Origin: DATLCI01 sp046714215
GTDB taxonomy: Bacteria; Acidobacteriota; Terriglobia; Terriglobales; Acidobacteriaceae
NCBI GenBank assembly: GCA_046714215.1
Contig: JBKKBM010000010.1
Location: 1-16,861 of the forward strand
Direction of reading: 5' to 3'
Length of the DNA: 16,861 nt
The first letter of the stretch is position 1; every line of letters begins with the position of its first letter. The position numbers and the translations under genes were made by a program. Positions 7,818-15,451 of the stretch are shown here, in pieces. Below the pieces are notes generated by a model, which saw nothing but the letters and a program-made list of their open reading frames with translations, did no database searches and had not been told where the DNA came from.

Positions 7818-8720
7818 TCAAAGACTGTTTTTGAACAGGCCCACCGCCCGCGCCACTTCTTCCAGCTTCGCGCGGGTATCCGCCTTCATGCGTACCATGG
7901 GCAGCCGGTAATTCTCTTCAACCTTGCCCATCATGGCCAACACCGCCTTCACTGGCATCGGATTCGACTCCATGAAGTTGGCTTGCATCAGCGGCAGATA
8001 TTTACGATGGACCTCGCGTGCCTTCTTCCAGTCATTCGCTAGTGCATAGCGGCAGATCTCCGCCATCTCTCGCGGGATCTCGTTCGACGCCACGCTGATC
8101 ACGCCCACGCCGCCCAGCGCGATCACCGGCAGGGTCACCGCGTCGTCGCCCGAGAATACGAGAAAGTCTTCCGGCACCGCGTTGCAAACATCCGCGATCT
8201 GCGAGATGTTTCCGCTCGCCTCTTTCACGCCGCGAATATTCTTCACCGCCGCCAGCCGCGCCAGCGTAGCCGGCTCGATATTGACCGCCGTGCGTCCGGG
8301 CACGTTGTACAGGATGATGGGCTTGTCCACCGCCTCCGCGATCGCCTTGAAATGGTGGAACTGCCCCTCTTGCGTGGGCTTGTTGTAATAAGGAGAGGCG
8401 GAGAGGATGTAATCCACGCCCTTGCGCCCGGAAATCGTTTTCGCTTTCTCCACCGCCTCGCGGGTGTTGTTGGAAGTGGCGCCCGCACAGATAGGCACCC
8501 GTCCCTGGGCGGTTTCGATCACCACGTCGATCACCCGCAACCACTCTTCCGTCGAGAGCGCCGGAGTCTCGCCCGTGGTGCCGCAGGGAACGAGGAAATC
8601 GATCATGCTCTCGATCTGCCACTCCACCAGCGCCCGTAGACGAGGCTCGTCGATGGAGGAATCTGCCTTGAAGGGAGTGATCAGGGCAGTGCCGCAGCCA
8701 CGCAGTTCCTTGGTTGTCAT
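7818..8720 (-). CDS. dapA: 4-hydroxy-tetrahydrodipicolinate synthase
   Basis: Condenses pyruvate with aspartate semialdehyde, the committed step towards diaminopimelate and lysine. The 300-residue TIM barrel shows the expected residues: GTTGE at 47-51 (T48, T49), Y138 in YNVPGRT with R143, and the Schiff-base lysine K166 in KEASG. Length and motifs match genuine DapA better than N-acetylneuraminate lyase relatives, because R143 is kept and the neighbours are dapB and dapD. The ATG at 8720 is preceded by AAGGA with a spacer of about 10 nt, and the gap to the dapB stop is only 13 bp, so cotranscription is very likely. Homotetrameric cytoplasmic enzyme; many family members are feedback inhibited by lysine, but this cannot be judged here. 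Confidence 0.97.
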   Translation of the reverse strand: MTTKELRGCGTALITPFKADSSIDEPRLRALVEWQIESMIDFLVPCGTTGETPALSTEEWLRVIDVVIETAQGRVPICAGATSNNTREAVEKAKTISGRKGVDYILSASPYYNKPTQEGQFHHFKAIAEAVDKPIILYNVPGRTAVNIEPATLARLAAVKNIRGVKEASGNISQIADVCNAVPEDFLVFSGDDAVTLPVIALGGVGVISVASNEIPREMAEICRYALANDWKKAREVHRKYLPLMQANFMESNPMPVKAVLAMMGKVEENYRLPMVRMKADTRAKLEEVARAVGLFKNSL

Positions 8721-8733
8721 ACTTTGGTGGTCC

Positions 8734-9423
8734 TTACTTTAGCTCACGAAAAATGTCTTTGAATTCGTAGAATCCCTTTTTGTTCTGGAGCCACTCGGCG
8801 CCGCGCACTGCGCCCTCCGCAAAGCTCACCCGTGACTTCGCGTCGTGCACCAGCATCATGGAGTCGTATGCCGAATCCAGGAACATCACGTGCGTACCCA
8901 CGGTGTCTCCCTCGCGGATGGAAGTGATCTCCGGCAACTGCTCCGGCCTGCCGCTCGCGCCTAAAATCTTCTGGATGGTCGCTGCCGTCCCCGACGGCGC
9001 ATCTTTCTTCTCCGTGTGGTGCCGTTCAGAGATCTTGGCCGCATAGCCCAGCTTTATTGCCGACGCCGCAGTATGCGCGATCTCAAAAAAAATGTTCACT
9101 CCGATGGAAAAATTCGAGCCATAGAGAAACCCGATGCCACTCGATTCCGCCAGATGGTGCACCTCAATCAACTCGCCGTACCATCCGGTTGTGCCCACCA
9201 CCATGTTCTTGCGCGCATGGGCGCAGGCGCGGATGTTCTCCATCACCGCTGTGGGCGTAGTGAAATCAATGACCGCGTCGAAGCCTTGTAGCCGTTCTCC
9301 CGTCAGAGCGCTGCCCCCGGGATTGGCCGCCTCATCCCACGCGGTCACCGTGTGGCCGCGCTGCTCGGCGACCTCCGCCACCAGGCTGCCCGTCTTACCT
9401 TTGCCTAATACGAGGATATTCAT
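8734..9423 (-). CDS. dapB: 4-hydroxy-tetrahydrodipicolinate reductase, compact form
   Basis: Reduces the DapA product with NAD(P)H to tetrahydrodipicolinate, the substrate of DapD. The signature is unmistakable: H135-H136 and K139/K140 followed by DAPSGTA at 141-147, plus VIDFTTP (51-57) and VGTTGW (76-81). The N-terminal nucleotide-binding loop reads GKGKTG at 7-12. At 229 residues it is clearly shorter than the 265-275 of well-studied DapB proteins. The missing part lies mainly between the end of the second beta-strand (near D30) and VIDFTTP, where the spacer is only about 20 residues. The start ATG overlaps the lysC stop as ATGA (9423-9420), and AAGGTGG inside lysC can serve as ribosome binding site. 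The fold core and catalytic loop are intact, so it is expected to be active. Confidence 0.95.
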   Translation of the reverse strand: MNILVLGKGKTGSLVAEVAEQRGHTVTAWDEAANPGGSALTGERLQGFDAVIDFTTPTAVMENIRACAHARKNMVVGTTGWYGELIEVHHLAESSGIGFLYGSNFSIGVNIFFEIAHTAASAIKLGYAAKISERHHTEKKDAPSGTAATIQKILGASGRPEQLPEITSIREGDTVGTHVMFLDSAYDSMMLVHDAKSRVSFAEGAVRGAEWLQNKKGFYEFKDIFRELK

Positions 9424-10823
9424 CGCTTCGCCACCTTGGAGTGCAGGCGCTCGCCGAAGATCTCCGGATCCGGGTCCGCAAAGAATGCTTGATGCAGTTT
9501 CGTGATCGCCTCCGGCACATCATCTTCCGCGATGACGAAGCTGATGTTGATCTCTGAGGCGCCTTGCGAGATCATGCGCACATTCATAGCGGGGATGGCC
9601 CCAAATACGCGCGCCGCGATCCCCGGCGTGCCCCGGATATTTTCTCCCACCAGGCAGACGATGGCTTTTCGTCCTTCATATTTCACGTCGGCGATCTTTT
9701 GCAGGTCGGCTGCGATCGCCGGCAGCGCCTCGTTGGAATCCACGGTCAGCGACACGCTCACCTCTGAGGTCGAGACCATATCCACCGCGCATTTATGCCG
9801 GTCAAACACATCGAAGATCGATTTTAAATATCCGTGCGCCATCAGCATGCGCGTGGCCACCACGTCTACGATAGTGATGCGCTGCTTGGCGGCGATGGCT
9901 TTGAAGATATTGCGGGTCTTCGGCGCGCGTGCGGTGATGCGCGTGCCTTCATTCTTCGGATTACGCGAGTTCAGCACATATACCGGGATGTCTTTTTGAA
10001 TAGCAGGCAATAACGTGGCCGGATGCAGCACTTTAGCGCCGAAGTACGCCAACTCCGCCGCCTCTTGGAAGCTGATGGCCTTGATGCGGCGCGCGTCCGG
10101 ACAAACGTTCGGATCAGTCGTCATCATCCCATCCACGTCCGTCCATATCTCGATGCGTTCGGCGCCCAGTCCCGCGCCCACGATGGCGGCGGTGAAGTCC
10201 GATCCACCGCGCCCGATCGTCGTCGTTACGCCTTCCTTGGTTGCGCCGATGAAGCCGCCTATCACCGGCACCCGCCCATGCTCCAGCAGCGGCCGCACGT
10301 GCTGAGCCAGCCGGGAGTTAGTCTCATCGAAGAGCGGCAGGGCCCGGGAAAAAGATGCGTCGGTCACGATGCAATCACGCGAGTCCACATGCGATGCGTT
10401 TAATCCTCGCGCGGAGAAGGCCTCCGCTACCATCTTGCTGGAGATGCGCTCCCCGAATGACACCACATGATCCATGGTGCGGGGGGTCAGCTCGCCTACC
10501 GCGCTGATGCCCCGCAGCAACTCGTCCAATGCGTCAAAGTCGGCTTCCAGCTGCGAGTGGAACTGCGTGAACACTCCGCTGCCCAGCAGTTCGCCCGCGG
10601 CGCTGTAGTGCCGCTCGCGCAACTCGCGCGCCATGGTCAGCGCCGTCTCTCGGCTTCCGCTACCGGCCTCCAGCGCGGTGGCCAGCAGCTTGTCCGTCAC
10701 TTTCGCCATCGCGCTCACCACTGCGACGGGCTGTTCCGGCAACCGCGCGCGCACGATCTCCACCACGCGATCGATCGCGCCGGAATCTTCCACTGACGTG
10801 CCGCCGAATTTCATCACGATCAT
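9420..10823 (-). CDS. lysC: Aspartate kinase with two C-terminal ACT domains
   Basis: Phosphorylates aspartate, opening the pathway to lysine, threonine and methionine. The predicted 467-residue monofunctional enzyme begins with MIVMKFGGTSV (catalytic KFGGTS at 5-10), has GRGGSD at 204-209 and WTDVDGMMTTDP near 227-238, and ends in two ACT domains (roughly 315-380 and 387-455), the usual site of lysine and/or threonine feedback. There is no fused homoserine dehydrogenase. ATG 10823 is chosen because GGAG lies 7 nt upstream and the protein then starts at the conserved strand. An in-frame GTG at 10838 would only add MRSRP. It follows asd by 34 bp and overlaps dapB by 4 bp, placing the first steps of the pathway in one transcript. 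Confidence 0.96.
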   Translation of the reverse strand: MIVMKFGGTSVEDSGAIDRVVEIVRARLPEQPVAVVSAMAKVTDKLLATALEAGSGSRETALTMARELRERHYSAAGELLGSGVFTQFHSQLEADFDALDELLRGISAVGELTPRTMDHVVSFGERISSKMVAEAFSARGLNASHVDSRDCIVTDASFSRALPLFDETNSRLAQHVRPLLEHGRVPVIGGFIGATKEGVTTTIGRGGSDFTAAIVGAGLGAERIEIWTDVDGMMTTDPNVCPDARRIKAISFQEAAELAYFGAKVLHPATLLPAIQKDIPVYVLNSRNPKNEGTRITARAPKTRNIFKAIAAKQRITIVDVVATRMLMAHGYLKSIFDVFDRHKCAVDMVSTSEVSVSLTVDSNEALPAIAADLQKIADVKYEGRKAIVCLVGENIRGTPGIAARVFGAIPAMNVRMISQGASEINISFVIAEDDVPEAITKLHQAFFADPDPEIFGERLHSKVAKR

Positions 10824-10830
10824 CGGCCGG

Positions 10831-10834
10831 CTCC
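10831..10834 (-). promoter_or_regulatory. Shine-Dalgarno deciding the lysC start
   Basis: GGAG on the minus strand, 7 nt before ATG 10823. It favours this ATG over the GTG at 10838. Confidence 0.5.
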
Positions 10835-10857
10835 GCACCCGAAATGGGCAGGTGCTC

Positions 10858-11922
10858 TCATCCTGGGAGCCGGCCTTTCATCTTCAACAATTCGGCGTTC
10901 AAGATCGCTGCTCCCGCCGCTCCCCGCACCGTGTTGTGCGAGAGTACCGTGAACTTCCAGTCGAAGACGCCGCACGGACGCAGCCGCCCAATGCTCGTCG
11001 TCATCCCGTTCCCACGATGGATATCGAGCCGGGGCTGCGGACGGTCCACGCGTTCATCGTAGTGGATGAACTCCGCCGGAGCGCTGGGCAGCTTCAGGGC
11101 GGACACTTTGCTCTGGTATCCCCGCCACGCCGCAATGATCGCCTCCGGGGTCGCCACTTTACGCAGCTTCACGGAGACGGATTCCGTGTGGCCATCCTCC
11201 ACCGCTACGCGATTGCACTGGGCGCTGATGGCGAAGGCTGCCAGTTGAAGCTCGCCGTTCTGCATCCGGCCCAACAGCTTCTTGGCCTCCGCTTCCATCT
11301 TTCCTTCTTCCTTGGCGATGTAGGGAATCACATTTCCCAGAATGTCAAGCGACGCCACCCCGGGATAGCCTGCCCCACTGACCGCTTGCATGGTCACGGC
11401 GAAGACTTTCTCCAGACCGAAGGCATCGTCGAGCGGCGCCAGCGCGATGGCCAGCCCCATCACCGAGCAATTGGAGTTTGTGACAATGCAGCCGAACCCG
11501 CCGCTGTTCGATGTCCGCCATTTTTGGCGCTCGATCAACGTCAACTGGTCGTCATTGATCTCCGGAATGACCAGCGGCACATCCGGATGCATCCGAAACG
11601 CGCTCGAGTTGGTGATGACCACGCGCCCTGATGCCGCGAATCGGGGCTCGAGATCGAGAGCCAGGGTTGCGTCCAGCGCGGCGAATATCACGCGCGGTGC
11701 GCCCTCCGGCGTTGCGGCGCTGACCTTCATCGCGCGCACTTGCTGCGGGATCGGTGTGGTCAGCTTCCACTTCGTCGCGTCCTCGTAAGCGAGTCCCGCC
11801 GAGCGTTCGGAAGCAGCCAGCCAAGCCACCTCAAACCATGGGTGGTCTTCGAGCAACTGGATAAAGCGCTGGCCCACGGTGCCCGTGGCGCCCAGGATTC
11901 CGACTGGGATCTTGCTGGTCAT
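10858..11922 (-). CDS. asd: Aspartate-semialdehyde dehydrogenase, archaeal/fungal type
   Basis: Reduces aspartyl phosphate with NADPH to aspartate semialdehyde, the branch point for lysine, threonine and methionine. The N-terminal nucleotide-binding motif is GATGTVGQ (11-18), the catalytic cysteine is C152 in TNSNCSVMG, and the conserved H245 lies in EDGHTES. The 354-residue length and SNCSVMG/GHTES context fit the archaeal/fungal subgroup rather than the E. coli-type Asd. ATG 11922 gives the normal N-terminus (TSKIPVGILGATG) but has no Shine-Dalgarno. An in-frame ATG at 11988 would add 22 residues and has GAGG only 1 nt away. A better-spaced ATG at 11980 is out of frame. It stands first in the asd-lysC-dapB-dapA-dapD order, 153 bp after the PerM-like gene, the largest gap in the window. 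Confidence 0.95.
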   Translation of the reverse strand: MTSKIPVGILGATGTVGQRFIQLLEDHPWFEVAWLAASERSAGLAYEDATKWKLTTPIPQQVRAMKVSAATPEGAPRVIFAALDATLALDLEPRFAASGRVVITNSSAFRMHPDVPLVIPEINDDQLTLIERQKWRTSNSGGFGCIVTNSNCSVMGLAIALAPLDDAFGLEKVFAVTMQAVSGAGYPGVASLDILGNVIPYIAKEEGKMEAEAKKLLGRMQNGELQLAAFAISAQCNRVAVEDGHTESVSVKLRKVATPEAIIAAWRGYQSKVSALKLPSAPAEFIHYDERVDRPQPRLDIHRGNGMTTSIGRLRPCGVFDWKFTVLSHNTVRGAAGAAILNAELLKMKGRLPG

Positions 11923-11980
11923 AGCCGTGTGCAGAAACGAAGTGCGCAGAAACATCGATTTTACACGCGCCCGCTCGCAT
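11831..11980 (-). other. Out-of-frame upstream ORF overlapping the asd start
   Basis: ATG at 11980 has GAGG with a 9-nt spacer, the best ribosome binding site in front of asd. It opens a 49-codon frame (MRAGACKIDV...) that runs over the asd ATG in another frame and ends in TGA at 11833-11831. Part of it is simply asd read in a shifted frame, so the peptide itself is unlikely to be functional. It could be a chance ORF or could lower or couple asd translation. Confidence 0.2.
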
Positions 11981-12075
11981 TGTTTCATTCCTCACCGCAT
12001 CGTTAGGTGAAGCTTGGCGGGGAAGTCCGGCAGGAAAGAAGAAGGTCAGCGGCGCAGGAAAAGCGTCAACGCTGT

Positions 12076-13098
12076 TTATTCCGCGGGGCCGCGGGGCGCG
12101 TCGGGATCCACCAGATATTCATCGATCAGCACGGCACAGAGTGCGGCTGTCGGAACCGCTACCAGCGCGCCGATCACTCCGGCCAGTGCGCCTCCCAGAC
12201 TGAGTGAGATGATCACCGCCAATGGCGGCAGGTCAACCGTGGTCTTCATGATCTTAGGCGTGAGGAATGCTGTCTCCGTCTGCTGGTAGACCACGTAGAA
12301 ACCCAGCACCCCCAGCACCTTTATCGGCTGGTCTACCAGCGCCACCACGCACGCCAAGGTCACAGAGACGATGGGGCCGATGATGGGAATGATGTTGGCC
12401 AATCCGCAGATCACCGCCAACGCATAAAAATATTTTAGCTTCAGCAGGCCAAACACGATCAGGCTGGAAACGCCCAGGATCAGCATCAATGCGCCTTGGC
12501 CGACCAACCAGTGCCTCATCCGCTTCTCCGCCCGGATCAAGGTGCTCTCCAACCGCTCGCGTTTCTTCTGCTCGAACATGGAGAGTGCCCAGTAAAAAGC
12601 GCGCTCGCCGTCCAGGATGAAGTACGCGGTGATGATGATCCAGGTAAAGATCCCGAAGACGCCTCCCGCCAGGTTCTTCACCACGCCAAAGGCCCCGCCC
12701 ATCACGTCAGCCAGGTACCCTTGAATCTTGGAAGAGTCGAAGTTCTCCATAAAGGGCAGGTGCCGCACTTTGTCGGAGAGGGAGGCGAATTTGGCGGGCC
12801 AGTTTTCGGCTAGTCCCTGGATGTCGCGGAAGATCGGTGGTAACGCAAATACGAGGAAGATCACCAGCGCAGAGATCAGGCTCAATAAGAGGACGATGAC
12901 TGCCGTCCCGCGGCCCGGCTGATATGTCCCGATGCGCACCCGCCGCACTGCATCAATGGCGGGCGCCAGCACTACCGCGAACAGGATGCCCAGATAGATG
13001 ATCAGTAGAACGTGCTTGACCTGATACGCCGCATAAATGGCGATGGCCAGCAGGAAAAAATATAGGATGTCAGAACGGTGATGAGTGGTTTCTTTCAT
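12076..13098 (-). CDS. AI-2E/PerM family transporter-like membrane protein
   Basis: Multi-pass inner-membrane protein of 340 residues. Hydrophobic segments lie near 11-27, 29-48, 64-90, 147-163, 201-219, 222-256, 262-272 and 293-326, with a polar loop of about 50 residues (91-140) after the third, the topology typical of the AI-2E/PerM (UPF0118) family. Family-like segments include GLANIIPIIGPI near 232-243 and the LTPKIMKTTVDLPPLAVI stretch near 279-296. Members have been linked to autoinducer-2 export or Na+/H+ transport, but substrates are mostly unknown, so no specific function is claimed. The ATG lies only 7 bp after the stop of the secreted protein gene and has no clear Shine-Dalgarno; translation may depend on coupling. 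The C-terminal coding end contains two tandem CCGCGGGG octamers. Confidence 0.88.
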   Translation of the reverse strand: MKETTHHRSDILYFFLLAIAIYAAYQVKHVLLIIYLGILFAVVLAPAIDAVRRVRIGTYQPGRGTAVIVLLLSLISALVIFLVFALPPIFRDIQGLAENWPAKFASLSDKVRHLPFMENFDSSKIQGYLADVMGGAFGVVKNLAGGVFGIFTWIIITAYFILDGERAFYWALSMFEQKKRERLESTLIRAEKRMRHWLVGQGALMLILGVSSLIVFGLLKLKYFYALAVICGLANIIPIIGPIVSVTLACVVALVDQPIKVLGVLGFYVVYQQTETAFLTPKIMKTTVDLPPLAVIISLSLGGALAGVIGALVAVPTAALCAVLIDEYLVDPDAPRGPAE

Positions 13099-13105
13099 CG
13101 GAAGG

Positions 13106-13855
13106 TCAGTCGCGCAGCACTTCAGTGTTCTCAGCCGCGATCACTACCCGCACCAGCTTATTCTCGCCGTTGAACCACAGCGTCCACTCGCCCGATTCGC
13201 CCTTCAGCTTGAATGTCTTGTAGTTCTGCTCCACGCCCTTCATCTTGATCTTCTGCTGGCCCATGAATTCCATCGAGATCAGCAGCGGCTCCTGCACGTG
13301 AGGATTCAGGATGGGCAGCTTGCCCGGTTGCCAGAGACATTCATTCGTGCCATTGGGCGTTGGCCGGCAACCGGATGCCATATATTTCCACGTCAGTACT
13401 TGCATATGGGAAAAGAAATTATCGTCCAGGATCGAAGTGGCCGGCGACAGCGCGAGGGTCAACACTTTGGGCGGAGTCGCGGCGTTGATCGTGGTCCGCA
13501 TCGTCAGGAACTGTTCGCCGGATGGTTCCAACTCGATCGCGGCATCGCCCGGCTTGATCTCTTTCCAGGTGTATTTCTTGAGTGACCCATTGGCCCCCAT
13601 CTCCAACTCAGCGGCCTGCGTGGCTTTGGCGGCGTCTTCGGTCTTCAATTCAGAGATGACGAAGTTTGACTCACCGCGCTGCTCCACGCGAAACGTCTCC
13701 GTGGCCACACGCGTTCCGTTCACCACGATGCCGAAGCTGCCGGTGTCCACTACATTCGCCCGGGTCTTGTCTTGCGCCCACGCGCTGCAGATCGCAACGC
13801 TCGCTGCTAGGGCTAAAAAGGCGTGCCGATAGCGCTTCCCGCGCATGTCCTTCAT
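13106..13855 (-). CDS. Secreted protein of unknown function
   Basis: A 249-residue protein I cannot assign to a family. The first 27 residues form a standard signal peptide (basic MRGKRYRH region, hydrophobic AFLALAASVAI, probable cleavage after AWA), so it should be exported to the periplasm or beyond. The mature part is rich in beta-prone stretches (FGIVVNGTRVATETFRVEQR, then SLKKYTWKEI and LTLALSP) and in charged residues, without cysteine pairs or catalytic motifs that I recognise; it may be a beta-barrel or lipocalin-like binding protein. The start at 13855 overlaps the aroK stop as ATGA. The open frame reaches 13954, but the extra residues are arginine-rich, lie wholly within aroK and have no signal character, so they are rejected. 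It is 7 bp from the PerM-like gene, implying one transcript. Confidence 0.75.
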   Translation of the reverse strand: MKDMRGKRYRHAFLALAASVAICSAWAQDKTRANVVDTGSFGIVVNGTRVATETFRVEQRGESNFVISELKTEDAAKATQAAELEMGANGSLKKYTWKEIKPGDAAIELEPSGEQFLTMRTTINAATPPKVLTLALSPATSILDDNFFSHMQVLTWKYMASGCRPTPNGTNECLWQPGKLPILNPHVQEPLLISMEFMGQQKIKMKGVEQNYKTFKLKGESGEWTLWFNGENKLVRVVIAAENTEVLRD

Positions 13856-14418
13856 GGTCTTGTCCTTTGCCGTTCGCGCTCCGCATCGCGGACCCGCCCG
13901 GCGATCTCGGCGGCGATCTCCGCCACCGTCCGACCGGAAGTGTCCACGTGCCATTGTGCCCGACCGTAAGCCGGCAGGCGTTCTGCATACAGCTTCTTAA
14001 AAGATGGCAGGTCTTTCAACAACGGTCGCAGGCCCGCATCCAAAGAGTCAACACAGCGCTGATGCAGTTCTTCCGCGGGCCCATCCAGGAAAATGGTGGT
14101 AGCGGCGTGGGATTCCAGCAATGCGGCAATGGCGTCTTGCGGAAAGGCGCCGCCACCCGTCGCCAGTACACAGACTGCCGCCGGCGAAGCCAGCACCGCC
14201 GCCGCCGCCGCCCGCTCGGCTTGCCGGAAGCCTTCTTCGCCATCTTGCGCGAAGATCTGCGCTACGCTTTGACCCTGCTGCGCCTCGATCACTCGATCCA
14301 GATCGATGAACGTGCAGGCAAGCTGCCGGGCCAGTTCTTGGCCCACCGTCGTCTTGCCTGACCCCATGAATCCAGTCAGGCAAAGTATGGTTGTTGGGGA
14401 ACGAGATGGGGCGGACAT
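13852..14418 (-). CDS. aroK: Shikimate kinase
   Basis: Phosphorylates shikimate to shikimate 3-phosphate with ATP in the aromatic amino acid pathway. With the start chosen here (188 residues) the Walker A loop GFMGSGKT is at 16-23, the shikimate-binding D39/D41 lie in DLDRVIE, R65 in FRQAE corresponds to the conserved substrate arginine, GGG is at 88-90, and RPLL (R131) falls in the lid. All key residues are present. Start choice is uncertain: ATG 14418 gives normal family length and has GGGG 9 nt upstream. The frame continues to a TTG at 14487 directly behind GAAGGG, which would add a 23-residue Ser/Gln/Pro-rich leader of low complexity. A GCC trinucleotide run near 14196-14212 encodes a five-alanine stretch. 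Overlaps the next gene as ATGA. Confidence 0.94.
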   Translation of the reverse strand: MSAPSRSPTTILCLTGFMGSGKTTVGQELARQLACTFIDLDRVIEAQQGQSVAQIFAQDGEEGFRQAERAAAAAVLASPAAVCVLATGGGAFPQDAIAALLESHAATTIFLDGPAEELHQRCVDSLDAGLRPLLKDLPSFKKLYAERLPAYGRAQWHVDTSGRTVAEIAAEIAGRVRDAERERQRTRP

Positions 14419-14507
14419 GGATTGTGGCCCCGATTGTGGCTCCGCTGGTGCCATGGAGTGGGACTGGGACTGGGTCAAAGGCAACAACCCTTCAGTGGTG
14501 TCCGCTG

Positions 14508-15380
14508 TTATTGTTTCTTGACGCGGATTTTACCACTGAACGACCGCAATTCCACCGAAGATGCGCCCCCGTTCGAGATGCCGGCGATCGCCTTCCCCTC
14601 TTTAAGGGGGAAGCTGGCGCGCGCGGGCTTCTGCAAAGGAAAGTCGTTCTCGACTGATCCCTGGATCGAACGGGCCGTCAGGTCGACGGAAGCGGTGACC
14701 GGCAGCGAAATCCCGATGTCTCCGGAATGATTGGTAAGCAGATAGTTTCCGCCGCCGCCAAAATCGCCCGTAAAGGTGATGCTGCCCGTCGTCGACTTGG
14801 CCGTAACGTTGGGCCCCGAGACACCATTCAACTGGATGTTGCCGCCGGTCGAGGCCACCTGCACGCGGCTTTTCTGCACGTTGCTCACCGTGACCGCGGC
14901 GTTCACGCTCTGCACTTGCACAAATCCGCCAGAGATCCCACGCACGTCCACCTGGCCATCTTCGGCGTTCACGATCACATTCGCGCGCACGTTCTCCACC
15001 TTGAGGTCGCCGCTGCCGGAGTCGATGCTGACGTTCACATCGGCCGGGACCTGCACTTCATAATCCACCCGGACATCGTCGCCGGCTGCCTTGTTGAGCA
15101 GGTTGGTGCGGACGGAAATGCGATTTCCCGTCTGACCCGCGTCCACTTCCACTTTGTCTGAAGCCGGGTTGGCGCTGACGATCACTTGCCGGCCCGCCCC
15201 CGGCTTCACCGTGATGCCGCCCTTTTGGTTCACGATGGACACCGTGCCGCCCGCAGCCACGGTATATTTGAATTCTTTCTTCTCCGCCTGAGCTGGCACC
15301 GCGAACACCAGCGCTGCTACCGCGGCCCAGGCCGCCAGCTGCACCATCCCATTCTGCTTGCGATCGGTCCTTGCCTTCAT
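14508..15380 (-). CDS. Secreted DUF4097 (putative adhesin) protein
   Basis: About 290 residues. The N-terminus is a signal peptide with basic MKARTDRK, hydrophobic AAVAALVFAV and probable cleavage after AQA at residue 32. The mature part consists of short beta-strand repeats with glycine/asparagine turns (SIDSGSGDLKVENV, VNAEDGQVDVRGI, TGGNIQLNGVSG, TTGSITFTGDFGG), the pattern of DUF4097, a right-handed parallel beta-helix family called putative adhesins. There is no enzyme motif and no clear lipobox or anchor, so the protein is probably periplasmic or loosely surface bound. The start at 15380 is favoured by AAGGAG with a 9-nt spacer; the ATG at 15389 touches that same motif with no spacer. 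It follows the anti-sigma gene by about 70 bp, suggesting it belongs to the sigma unit. The function as an adhesin is only a family label. Confidence 0.88.
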   Translation of the reverse strand: MKARTDRKQNGMVQLAAWAAVAALVFAVPAQAEKKEFKYTVAAGGTVSIVNQKGGITVKPGAGRQVIVSANPASDKVEVDAGQTGNRISVRTNLLNKAAGDDVRVDYEVQVPADVNVSIDSGSGDLKVENVRANVIVNAEDGQVDVRGISGGFVQVQSVNAAVTVSNVQKSRVQVASTGGNIQLNGVSGPNVTAKSTTGSITFTGDFGGGGNYLLTNHSGDIGISLPVTASVDLTARSIQGSVENDFPLQKPARASFPLKEGKAIAGISNGGASSVELRSFSGKIRVKKQ

Positions 15381-15389
15381 CTGCACCAT

Positions 15390-15395
15390 CTCCTT
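15390..15395 (-). promoter_or_regulatory. Shine-Dalgarno deciding the DUF4097 start
   Basis: AAGGAG on the minus strand. It directly abuts ATG 15389 but is 9 nt from ATG 15380, which is therefore preferred. Confidence 0.6.
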
Positions 15396-15451
15396 GCGTC
15401 TCTACTGCCGGTCCGTTCGCCTGATTAAGGGCGCTGAAAGTCTTAGCATTT

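Noticed and set aside
10835..10855. GCACC/GGTGC inverted repeat before the lysC Shine-Dalgarno
   Set aside because: Only 5 bp with an 11-base loop; expected by chance in GC-rich DNA.
10633..11631. Plus-strand open frame of 332 codons antisense to lysC and asd
   Set aside because: Composition is Arg/His/Gln-rich with no domain, and it mirrors two certain genes on the other strand. Typical of GC-rich antisense frames.
12059..12073. Possible terminator after the PerM-like gene (AGCG/CGCT hairpin followed by T residues)
   Set aside because: The stem is only 4 bp with a 4-nt loop and the T-run is short; too weak to call.
11923..12075. Lysine riboswitch upstream of asd
   Set aside because: The 153-bp gap is shorter than a lysine riboswitch plus expression platform normally needs, and no matching helices were seen.
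13666..14361. Plus-strand frame of 231 codons antisense to aroK
   Set aside because: Opposes the unmistakable Walker A and shikimate-binding motifs of aroK; no protein-like features.
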